42,129 bases of DNA, from the NCBI GenBank assembly GCA_030610655.1, contig JAUWRG010000007.1, positions 1-42,129 of the forward strand, given 5' to 3'. Below the pieces are notes generated by a model that made no database searches, was not told where the DNA came from, and was given only the letters and a program-made list of their open reading frames with translations. Position numbers and translations under genes: made by a program. Shown here in pieces: positions 17,801 through 24,228 of this stretch (position 1 is its first letter; every line of letters begins with the position of its first letter). The stretch is from Dehalococcoidia bacterium. GTDB taxonomy: Bacteria > Chloroflexota > Dehalococcoidia > E44-bin15.

Positions 17801-17836
17801 AAGCAGGTCTTCTCGGTGATGGATGCCGTGATCTAA
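14819..17836 (+). CDS. Tandem HdrA-HdrA fusion flavoprotein
   Basis: 1005 aa. Module 1 starts directly at an FAD site (VLVIGAGIGGIKCSL, residues 5-19) without the usual N-terminal domain. It has FPDNHCGMCKILP, two ferredoxin sites (CVSCDLCAQVCP, CTKCGACVEKCP) and CVGSRTKERDYCSSACCMY. Module 2, from about residue 455, has its own N-terminal domain (LCTCGEE), a second FAD site (VIGGGLAGLTAAL), CVGSRDKERPYCSRVCC and a C-terminal ferredoxin (CSGCELCVSACP, CQGCGACVAICP). Module 2 lacks the inserted ferredoxin and the flavin-near CxxC. Such double HdrA proteins can branch electrons between two flavins. No frameshift joins the modules. Confidence 0.9.
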   Translation: MVGAVLVIGAGIGGIKCSLDLAESGFKVYLADQSPFIGGTLAQLDRWFPDNHCGMCKILPIFSRDESSQFCLRRGLYHPNIELLPLSTVSQIDGNTGNFQATLSIKPRGVRKELCVSCDLCAQVCPVEVPSEFNEGLENRKAIYLRNPLAISSGYAIDWGSCTKCGACVEKCPTDAIDLSQEEETRKLDVGAIVLSAGFEEFNPRPWSQYGYKRHPNVITSIQFERMLSASGPTAGEILRPSDNQPPKSIAFLQCVGSRTKERDYCSSACCMYALKEAVLAKEKNPELDTEIFYMDLRAFGKGYYRYYEQAKGEFGVKFTRCRIPTIKQDPATKNLFFTAIGEDGGLVRREFDLVVLSVGQTPSPRFLELGEVLGIELNKWGFCKTQELSPTETSQDGVFVCGSASAPKDIADTLVEASAAACQVSKLLSSQRGQLITTKDYPEELDLSEAEARAAIFLCTCGEEIASMLDMEEMLDFAKGLPGVVYVEQTPYLCQKDALEQVKGKIKEHEVNRVVFAACSDITYEKLFIDAMRDVGLTPSLLELVNFREQLCSINPDHKKQAMEKAKILVAIALERVRTQEPLHLVSQNVEHQALVIGGGLAGLTAALSLAEQGFEVQLAERTAELGGNLRHIFSILEGGDPQALRQNLIKRVEENPLIRLHTETEVIEVSGYAGNFEAVLKDTDSTHEPIKVGAIIIATGGEAYEPNEYCYDQSESVMTQAELEQQLASGKLDVTELGSVVMIQCVGSRDKERPYCSRVCCSQAIKNSLSLKERNPEIDIFVLHRDVMSYGFKEEYYSQAREKGVLFVNYDLDRKPEVTIEGERLIVQTIEPTTGGVLKIEPDLLILSTGIVPNDNNILAQMLNLELTEDGFFKEAEVKFRPVDFVINGIFLCGLAHSPRGITETIAQAQAAAQRAASILSRERLESGRVGSEVNERRCSGCELCVSACPYNARFKDTDKGVVVVIEALCQGCGACVAICPSGAAKLRGFTDKQVFSVMDAVI

Positions 17837-17848
17837 AAGGAGGCCGCC

Positions 17849-18277
17849 TTGCAAGAAGACGAGTTTGAACCTAATATCGTGGGTTTGCTATGTCACTGGT
17901 GTACATATACCGCTGCCGACTTGGCTGGCACTACGAGAACGCAATATCCCACCAATATCCGCCCAATTCAAACCATGTGCAGTGGAATGGTGGACCCTGT
18001 TTACGTGCTATGGGCTCTCCTCGGTGGAGCCGACGGAGTTATGATCGGGGCATGTCACCCCGCCGACTGCCACTACGTATCGGGCAACTATAAGTGTAGA
18101 AGGAAGACCGCCGTCCTTAAAAGCATTCTCAATACCTTGGGGCTCGAGGATGATCGCGTTTGGCTCTGCTGGATTAGCGCCGCTGAAGGGCAAAAGTTCG
18201 CCAATACGGTGGCCAAGATGGTCGATGAACTGAAGAAAAAGGGGCCTAACCCCATAAATGCATATTGGTCTACTTAG
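17849..18277 (+). CDS. mvhD: MvhD/FlpD-like [2Fe-2S] electron-transfer protein
   Basis: 142 aa from a TTG start, supported by AAAGGAGG 5 nt upstream. The usual MvhD cysteines are visible: VGLLCHWCTY, IRPIQTMCSGMVDP, GVMIGACHPADCHYV and KCRRK. In methanogens MvhD links hydrogenase or formate dehydrogenase to HdrA. Here no hydrogenase subunit adjoins; a FrhB/FdhB-like gene follows 9 nt later and is the likely electron donor. Intact and of normal length. Confidence 0.93.
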   Translation: MQEDEFEPNIVGLLCHWCTYTAADLAGTTRTQYPTNIRPIQTMCSGMVDPVYVLWALLGGADGVMIGACHPADCHYVSGNYKCRRKTAVLKSILNTLGLEDDRVWLCWISAAEGQKFANTVAKMVDELKKKGPNPINAYWST

Positions 18278-18286
18278 GAAGATACA

Positions 18287-19423
18287 ATGACGAGATCTGC
18301 AATATTAGAGGTTCAAAACGGAAATCTGATCGAGACCCTTAACAACCTTTGGCGTCAGCTATTGGAAAAAGGGCTTGTAGATGCCCTACTTATTCCCCAG
18401 GAGCTTCCTTCTGGAATCAATGTAGTGCAAACTCTAGTGAGCGACGTCCAGAAGCTTGAGTCCCCTAATCCCCTTTCTCCAGTTATGCCGGTAAACACGG
18501 CGAGGATCGTCTCCCAGATGACTAAGGTTACACCTAGCCCAAAGAAAGTGGGGGTGGTACTCAGATCATGCGAACTTAGGGCTCTCATCGAGTTGGTAAA
18601 ACTGAAGCAGGCATCGCTGGAGAACATAGTTTTGATAGGGATAGATTGCTTCGGCACCTATTCTGTGAAGGACTATAAGAACCTTGCCCAAGACGGTTCC
18701 TCTCCCAAAGACGCTTTCATAAAGGCGGTAAGGGAGGGAAAGGAAGACCCATCCCTGAGGCAGGTTTGCCAGATGTGCGAATACCCCATCCCTATGAACG
18801 CCGACATAACAATTGGACTGATAGGTATTGACTTTGAGAAAAGCATCCTTATCCAGGCATCCAGTACAGAGGGAGAGGCAATCCTAGAAGCCCTGGAGCT
18901 TACGGACAGCCCAGAAGCAGAGGTTACCAAGCGAGACGAAGCCATCGCCAAACTTATCGAACAACGAACTAAAAAGAGAGACGAGATTCTGGAGCAGACC
19001 CAAAAAGATATATCTGGGATAGACAATCTCATGAGGACACTCGCCCCCTGCATCAATTGTCATAATTGCAGGGATGTCTGCCCCCTTTGCTTCTGCAAGG
19101 AATGCTTCTTTGATTCACCCACCTTCGAAATGGAATCAGAGAAGTATCTGGGCTGGTCGGAGAGGAAAGGAACAATAAGGATGCCCACCCATACCCTGCT
19201 ATTCCATCTCACCAGGATGTCCCACATGGTCACCTCCTGTGTAGGATGTGGAATGTGTTATGAGGCTTGCCCTAATGAGGTACCTGTCGCCAATATCTTC
19301 CGCCTCGTTGGCCTAAATACACAGAAGATATTTGACTACGTCCCGGGTCGAAGCCTGGAGGATGAACTTCCTGTAACCACGTATCAAGAGCGCGAGCTCC
19401 TGGGCGTCCCGGAGAAATTGTGA
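18287..19423 (+). CDS. FrhB/FdhB-type Fe-S flavoprotein (F420 hydrogenase/formate dehydrogenase beta family)
   Basis: 378 aa. The N-terminal 200 residues include VGVVLRSCELRALIEL and IVLIGIDCFGTY, typical of the FrhB/FdhB C-terminal domain family. Near residues 250-275 is a Cys-rich CINCHNCRDVCPLCFCKEC, and near 320 CVGCGMCYEACPNEVP. Members couple F420H2, formate dehydrogenase, hydrogenase or ferredoxin to Hdr. No catalytic formate dehydrogenase or hydrogenase gene lies in the window, so the true donor is open. AGGAAG precedes the ATG. Its TGA overlaps the next hdrC start (TGATG arrangement), so it belongs to the same operon. Confidence 0.85.
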   Translation: MTRSAILEVQNGNLIETLNNLWRQLLEKGLVDALLIPQELPSGINVVQTLVSDVQKLESPNPLSPVMPVNTARIVSQMTKVTPSPKKVGVVLRSCELRALIELVKLKQASLENIVLIGIDCFGTYSVKDYKNLAQDGSSPKDAFIKAVREGKEDPSLRQVCQMCEYPIPMNADITIGLIGIDFEKSILIQASSTEGEAILEALELTDSPEAEVTKRDEAIAKLIEQRTKKRDEILEQTQKDISGIDNLMRTLAPCINCHNCRDVCPLCFCKECFFDSPTFEMESEKYLGWSERKGTIRMPTHTLLFHLTRMSHMVTSCVGCGMCYEACPNEVPVANIFRLVGLNTQKIFDYVPGRSLEDELPVTTYQERELLGVPEKL

Positions 19424-20007
19424 TGCAGCTTGTATGCGATCAATTCCAAGAGACAGGCGATCCCGCCTTCTCAAAGAGGGTAAAAGAGGTAAGTGAGTCT
19501 GGGCTTGAGCGCTGCTATCAATGCCTTACATGCACTCTGAGTTGCCCAGTTGCTTTCGCTATGGATTATCCCCCTCACCAGATAGTAAGGATGGTGCAAC
19601 TTGGACTCAAGGAGCAGGTGCTTAGGAGTTCCACCATTTGGATTTGTGCTTCATGCCTGAGTTGTGTTACTAGGTGTCCTAACGAAATCGACATACCACA
19701 CCTCATGGACACTTTGCACCAGATCGCGCTGCACGAGGGGGTGGCAGCCAAAGAGCCGGCGGTAGCAATGTTTCATGAGGCGTTCTTGGCTCCAATTAAG
19801 AAATATGGTCGGCAATATGAAGCGATGATGACGATTGGATATATGCTGAGGGCGAGGCAGTTCTCGCCAAAAGACCTCCTCAACAATGCCTTGCTGGGAT
19901 TCAAGATGATTACAAAACGGAAGCTGAAGCTTCTGCCTCCCCATTCGATCAAGGGGGCTAAGGAGATAAGAGGCATTTTTGAGAAAACCGAGGAGCGGGG
20001 GAAATAG
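19423..20007 (+). CDS. hdrC: Heterodisulfide reductase subunit C-like (second copy)
   Basis: 194 aa from ATG 19423, which overlaps the preceding TGA. A GTG at 19420 is a possible start. Clusters are CYQCLTCTLSCP and CASCLSCVTRCP. It is about 60 residues longer than the first HdrC at the C-terminus, with a basic helical tail (MITKRKLKLLPP). The tail has no clear membrane segment, so this is unlike membrane-bound HdrE-linked forms. It directly precedes hdrB2-frdB-frdA and probably feeds the reductase module. Confidence 0.9.
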   Translation: MQLVCDQFQETGDPAFSKRVKEVSESGLERCYQCLTCTLSCPVAFAMDYPPHQIVRMVQLGLKEQVLRSSTIWICASCLSCVTRCPNEIDIPHLMDTLHQIALHEGVAAKEPAVAMFHEAFLAPIKKYGRQYEAMMTIGYMLRARQFSPKDLLNNALLGFKMITKRKLKLLPPHSIKGAKEIRGIFEKTEERGK

Positions 20008-20009
20008 GC

Positions 20010-20864
20010 GTGCGGTATAGCTTCTACCCCGGGTGCACCCAGGAGTCAACGGCAAAGGAATTCGGAGATTCCAGCAGGGCGGTTTGCCGTGAGTTGGGAA
20101 TAGAACTGAAGGAGATTCCCGACTGGAACTGCTGCGGTGCCTCCTCCGGCCATTTCTTAAACGATGACCTCTCTCATGCTCTGCCGGGAAGGAATCTAGC
20201 AATTGCAGAGAGAGAAGGGCTTGACACTGCTGTTGTCTGCGCTGCATGTTATTTGAGGCTGAGGACGACTCAGCACGAGGCGAAGAATTCGCCTGAGTTC
20301 AGAAAACGGCTGGAAGACCTGATCGGCATGCCCTATGAGGCAAAATATGACGTGAGGCATCTGCTGGATATTTCGGTCAACGAGCTTGGAATTGAAGAGA
20401 TAGAGAAGAGAGTCAAGCACTCGCTTACAGGACTCAAAGTCGTGGCATATTATGGATGTTACCTGGTCCGCCCGCCCAAGATCGTGGCATTTGATGATCC
20501 CGAGAACCCCACCACAATGGACAGACTACTACAAGCCCTGGGAGCAGAAGTGCTCGATTGGGGAGCCAAGGTGGATTGTTGCGGGGGGAGCCTCACCCTC
20601 ACAAAAACAGGAATTGTTGAAAACCTGGTTAAAGGCCTCGCTGCGAGCGCACAGGAGGTTGGAGCTGAAGCAATCGTCGTTGCCTGTCCCATGTGTCACG
20701 CTAACCTAGACGGAAGGCAGTCGGGGAAAGATAAGCTGCCAATCCTTTATTTCACCGAGCTTATGGGACTTGCTTTCGGCGTAAGCAAAGGGGAAACCAA
20801 GGGATGGTTTCAAAAGCACCTTGTAAGCCCGTTTGCTTTGTTAGCCTCGCATAGCTTATTATAG
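20010..20864 (+). CDS. hdrB: Heterodisulfide reductase subunit B-like (second copy)
   Basis: 284 aa from GTG 20010, giving MRYSFYPGC, 2 nt after hdrC2. Both CCG domains are complete: YPGC, WNCCG, CAAC; and YYGC, VDCCGG, CPMC. It differs clearly from the first HdrB (about half the residues differ by eye), so the two copies are old paralogs. In archaeal thiol:fumarate reductase an HdrB-like part is fused to the Fe-S subunit (TfrB). Here this HdrB is a separate gene ending 20 nt before the FrdB-like gene, so the same parts are present but split. Confidence 0.92.
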   Translation: MRYSFYPGCTQESTAKEFGDSSRAVCRELGIELKEIPDWNCCGASSGHFLNDDLSHALPGRNLAIAEREGLDTAVVCAACYLRLRTTQHEAKNSPEFRKRLEDLIGMPYEAKYDVRHLLDISVNELGIEEIEKRVKHSLTGLKVVAYYGCYLVRPPKIVAFDDPENPTTMDRLLQALGAEVLDWGAKVDCCGGSLTLTKTGIVENLVKGLAASAQEVGAEAIVVACPMCHANLDGRQSGKDKLPILYFTELMGLAFGVSKGETKGWFQKHLVSPFALLASHSLL

Positions 20865-20884
20865 AATTGCAAGGAGGACTGTGG

Positions 20885-21676
20885 ATGAGTAGCACAGAGA
20901 CCAAAAATGAGACGGCAACTGAGGAGATAGCAGCAGAGATAAAGGGGAAACTTATCCCTATATATATCATGGGGCACAAGTATGAGGTTCCCGAGACACT
21001 TACCATCATGAAAGCAATGGAATATGCTGGCTATAAGTTCATTCGGGGCTGCGGCTGTCGTGATGGGAAATGCGGGGCATGCTCCACAGTCTATCGCAAA
21101 CCAGGGGATTACCACATATATAACGCGCTAGCTTGCCAAACTCAGGTTGAACCCGAGATGTACCTGACACAGATCCCTTTCTATCCCGCCAATAGGGCTA
21201 TCTATAACTACGAAGAGCTGACACCTGTTCCTGAGGAGATATTCAAATTATATCCTGAGTTATTCCGCTGCGTTGCCTGCAATGCCTGCACCAAGATTTG
21301 CCCTAAAGATATCCCAGTTATGGATGTTGTCTCTTATCTAAAGCAGGGCAATATTACCAAAGCTGCTGAACTTTCCTTCGACTGCATTCAATGTGGGTTG
21401 TGTGCCAGTAGATGTATGGGGGAATTGCCCCAGTATCACATTTTCCAACTTGCGAGAAGGATTTATGGAGGCAAAATTGCCCCCAAGGCGAAGCATTTAG
21501 CTGAAGCAGTAATAGTGATTAAAGATGGTAAATATGATGAAATGCTACATGAGTTGATGAACACGGATGAGAAGGAGCTTAGAAAGATATATGAGGAGCG
21601 AGAGCTAGAACCAGAGATAACCGGTGAGGATTGGAGACCGAAGGACAGAAAGTTTCTTCTCGAAGTGGAGAGTTAA
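20885..21676 (+). CDS. Fumarate reductase/succinate dehydrogenase-type iron-sulfur subunit
   Basis: The ORF track begins at 20867, but that codon precedes the ribosome-binding site; ATG 20885 after AAGGAGG gives 263 aa. Seen: a plant-type [2Fe-2S] site (GCGCRDGKCGAC and a later LAC), CVACNACTKICP and CIQCGLCASRC. This is FrdB/SdhB-like but has two [4Fe-4S]-type motifs and no [3Fe-4S] pattern typical of SdhB. The N-terminal part matches the first half of TfrB. It would carry electrons from HdrBC to the flavoprotein encoded 17 nt downstream. No SdhC/SdhD membrane anchor gene is present, so the enzyme is predicted to be cytosolic. Confidence 0.85.
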   Translation: MSSTETKNETATEEIAAEIKGKLIPIYIMGHKYEVPETLTIMKAMEYAGYKFIRGCGCRDGKCGACSTVYRKPGDYHIYNALACQTQVEPEMYLTQIPFYPANRAIYNYEELTPVPEEIFKLYPELFRCVACNACTKICPKDIPVMDVVSYLKQGNITKAAELSFDCIQCGLCASRCMGELPQYHIFQLARRIYGGKIAPKAKHLAEAVIVIKDGKYDEMLHELMNTDEKELRKIYEERELEPEITGEDWRPKDRKFLLEVES

Positions 21677-21693
21677 CTTTATAAGGGGGGATT

Positions 21694-23364
21694 ATGGCTT
21701 ATACAGAGGAGCTTAAAAATCTAATCAAGGTTGTGGAAAAGACCAGGCCAGAACGTGTGGAAACAAAGCGAATGGGTGGAGGTTTTCCTCCTATGTCGCT
21801 AGAGGAACGCGCTGATATTTTGAAATATCATCCTGATTTCAAGGAGGAAGGGCGGAGGGAGATTAAGATAGGACCAAGCAAGGGCTATAGAATACCCAAT
21901 GAGATGGTTGATCTTCTAGAGGCTAGAAGCAGGGTTGACCCTGATGCAATCGATCTTTCTCAGATCGATTATGAGACAGATGTGCTGATAATTGGAGGAG
22001 GTGGGGCTGGCACCGCCGCTGCCCTCCTTGCTCAAGAGCATGGGGCTAAGGTCATCATAGCAAACAAGCTTCGCCATGGTGATTCCAATACCATAATGGC
22101 TGAGGGTGGGATTCAAGCAGCGAGCAAACTGGAGAAGGATTCCCCTGCCTATCACTATCTAGATACAATAGGAGGAGGACATTTCAAGAACGACCCTGAG
22201 CTACTTTTTACACTGGTTACTGAAGCCCCTGATGTTATCCAGTGGTTGGAAGACCTTGGAACTATGCTTTACAAGTTTCCCGATGGAAGACTGGAAACAT
22301 TACCTCTCGCTGGGTTTTGTCGGAAACGAGGACACACCGCCGGTGATACTACTGGTATGGAAATTATGCGAACAATACGCGATGAGGCGAGAAACCGCCC
22401 CGATGATATCACCGTGCTCGAGTTTTCGCCGGCAGTGGAATTAATCCTCAACGAGCAAGGGCATTGCGCTGGCGTCGTGCTCTACAACATGGAGACCGAG
22501 GAGTATTTCATTGCTAAGGCGAAAGCAGTAATCATGGCCACCGGAGGATGTGGTAGACTCCATATTCAGGGGTTTATGACCACTAATCACTATGGCGCCA
22601 CCGCTGATGGCTTGGTCTTGTGCTACAGAGTAGGAGTAGGGCTTCGCTTCCTTCATACGGTTCAATACCACCCCACAGGAATTATTTTCCCTGAGCAGAT
22701 AGAAGGTGCCTTAGTTACTGAGAAATTCAGAGGCGCAGGAGCCAATGTGGTAAATATCGATGGGGAGCAGTTCGTTTATGAGCGTGAGCCCCGCGATGTA
22801 GAGTCATCAGCTATTATTCGGGAATGCATGGAAAGAGGTAAAGGGGTCCCTACTCCCATTGGTAGGCTTGGAGTTTGGCTTGATTCACCTATGATTGACA
22901 TACTTCTCGGTGAGGGAACAGTGAAGAGACAATTCCCAGGGAAAGTCAATCAATTCGAGCGATATGGAATCGATATCTCAAAAGAGCCCATGTTGATCTA
23001 TCCAACTCTTCATTATCAAAATGGCGGGCTGGAATATAAGTTCAGCGGCGAAACCTCAGTACCTGGACTCTTTGTGGCTGGGGAAGTGGGCGGAGGGGTT
23101 CATGGGGAGAATCGGCTCTTCGGCAATTCGCTGTTAGATGTCTTGGTCTTCGGCAGAATCGCCGGTACAAACGCCGCCACCTATGCCCAGGAGAAAGCCA
23201 AGGAGGGGAAGCTGACTCTGGAGCATGTTAAGGCCTATCATAAGCAGCTAGAGGAGGCGGGAATAGTTACTGACAGGGTAGCCCCCATGCTCCTCCCCGA
23301 TTACACCGATCCCAAAGTTAGAGAGCGGCAGCTCACCGCCCACTATGTGGGGACCTTAAGGTAG
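21694..23364 (+). CDS. Fumarate reductase-type flavoprotein subunit (TfrA-like), C-terminally short
   Basis: 556 aa. The first 95 residues are an unusual extension. The FAD site is IIGGGGAG (about 100). Catalytic motifs present: HPTGIIF, TEKFRGAG (Arg), HYQNGG (about 440) and HGENRLFGNSLLD (Arg). At the covalent-FAD His site (RSHT in FrdA) the sequence is DSNT, so FAD should be noncovalent, as in TfrA. The protein stops about 80 residues after the last catalytic Arg, so the usual C-terminal helical domain is missing. The core geometry is intact, and fumarate or a similar enoate is the likely substrate; direction cannot be told. It ends the Hdr/Frd run. Confidence 0.85.
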   Translation: MAYTEELKNLIKVVEKTRPERVETKRMGGGFPPMSLEERADILKYHPDFKEEGRREIKIGPSKGYRIPNEMVDLLEARSRVDPDAIDLSQIDYETDVLIIGGGGAGTAAALLAQEHGAKVIIANKLRHGDSNTIMAEGGIQAASKLEKDSPAYHYLDTIGGGHFKNDPELLFTLVTEAPDVIQWLEDLGTMLYKFPDGRLETLPLAGFCRKRGHTAGDTTGMEIMRTIRDEARNRPDDITVLEFSPAVELILNEQGHCAGVVLYNMETEEYFIAKAKAVIMATGGCGRLHIQGFMTTNHYGATADGLVLCYRVGVGLRFLHTVQYHPTGIIFPEQIEGALVTEKFRGAGANVVNIDGEQFVYEREPRDVESSAIIRECMERGKGVPTPIGRLGVWLDSPMIDILLGEGTVKRQFPGKVNQFERYGIDISKEPMLIYPTLHYQNGGLEYKFSGETSVPGLFVAGEVGGGVHGENRLFGNSLLDVLVFGRIAGTNAATYAQEKAKEGKLTLEHVKAYHKQLEEAGIVTDRVAPMLLPDYTDPKVRERQLTAHYVGTLR

Positions 23365-23402
23365 AGGGTGAATTAGAGGGGAAAGCCAACGGATATTACT
23401 AC

Positions 23403-23440
23403 ACCGCCTGGGTAGAGTTGCATAACAACGCCTGGGCGGT
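23403..23440 (+). terminator. Possible weak terminator or repeat after the Frd gene
   Basis: ACCGCC (23403-23408) and GGCGGT (23435-23440) can pair, followed by AGGTATTTT. The segment also holds a direct repeat of CGCCTGGG. The stem is short and the loop long, so termination is uncertain. The same bases read as a protein-like string in one frame. Confidence 0.2.
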
Positions 23441-23454
23441 AGGTATTTTGCGAC

Positions 23455-24228
23455 ATGGATTTGAAGGTTGACCTCGATTGGGACGACGAGGAGGTAGTAT
23501 CGGGGGTTCACTACCTGGATACCGTCTTTCTCTTTAACAGGATGACCGAGGGAACTCAGTCGATGGTTGCCCCACGAAAGGGGGAATGGATTTTGGATAT
23601 CGGTTGCGGCAAAGCTGCCGATGCACTACAGCTCGCCGAATGCGGAGGGAAGGTTGCGGGGCTTGATCCATCAGGGAGAATGCTTAGGGAGGCAAAAGAC
23701 TATTTGACCAAGTGCGATAGCGCGGTTGCCTTGGTGCGCGGCATCGGTGAGGCTTTACCCTTTAAAAAGCATTCCCTAGATAAGGTTGTATGCAAAGGCG
23801 CTCTGGACCACTTTCCCGATCCTCAGAGGAGCATTAAGGAGATGTCTCAAGTTCTTAAGCCAGAGGGAGAGGCAGTAATCGCCATTGCCAATTTCGAAAG
23901 CCTTAGTTGCCGGTTCGGAAGAGCCTCGCATTCGATAATTAAGAAGTTCATCAAAGGAGACCACCCGAGAACCCCTTGGGAGATCCCTCTAGATCATACT
24001 TACAAGTTTGATTATCCGATGATCATTGGCTTGGTAGAACGTCATTTCGAGGTTAAAAAAATCCTGCCAATCTCGTTATTGTGGACCACTCCTTATTGGG
24101 GCAAGATTATTTCGATACCGCCCAGAAGGATTTCCCAGACCATCCTGGTTTTTCTTGATATGATCGCCCGCAGGGTCCCATCGCTGAGCGATGTAATCAT
24201 CATCAAGGGCACACCTAGGTGTGATTAG
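23455..24228 (+). CDS. Class I SAM-dependent methyltransferase (type 11)
   Basis: 257 aa. Motif I ILDIGCGKAADALQLA (about 43-58), acidic motif II AGLDPSG, then ALPFKKHSLDKVVCKGALDHFPDP and LKPEGEAVIAIANFE. This is the layout of UbiE/type 11 methyltransferases. A substrate such as a lipid, quinone or sugar cannot be assigned. The ribosome-binding site is poor. It follows the Frd gene after 90 nt and converges with the glycosyltransferase gene, overlapping its 3' end by 14 nt. Its relation to the Hdr operon is open. Confidence 0.85.
   Translation: MDLKVDLDWDDEEVVSGVHYLDTVFLFNRMTEGTQSMVAPRKGEWILDIGCGKAADALQLAECGGKVAGLDPSGRMLREAKDYLTKCDSAVALVRGIGEALPFKKHSLDKVVCKGALDHFPDPQRSIKEMSQVLKPEGEAVIAIANFESLSCRFGRASHSIIKKFIKGDHPRTPWEIPLDHTYKFDYPMIIGLVERHFEVKKILPISLLWTTPYWGKIISIPPRRISQTILVFLDMIARRVPSLSDVIIIKGTPRCD

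Noticed and set aside
19423-23364. Ordinary membrane succinate dehydrogenase
   Set aside because: No SdhC/SdhD anchor gene, HdrBC genes adjoin, and the covalent-FAD His is absent.
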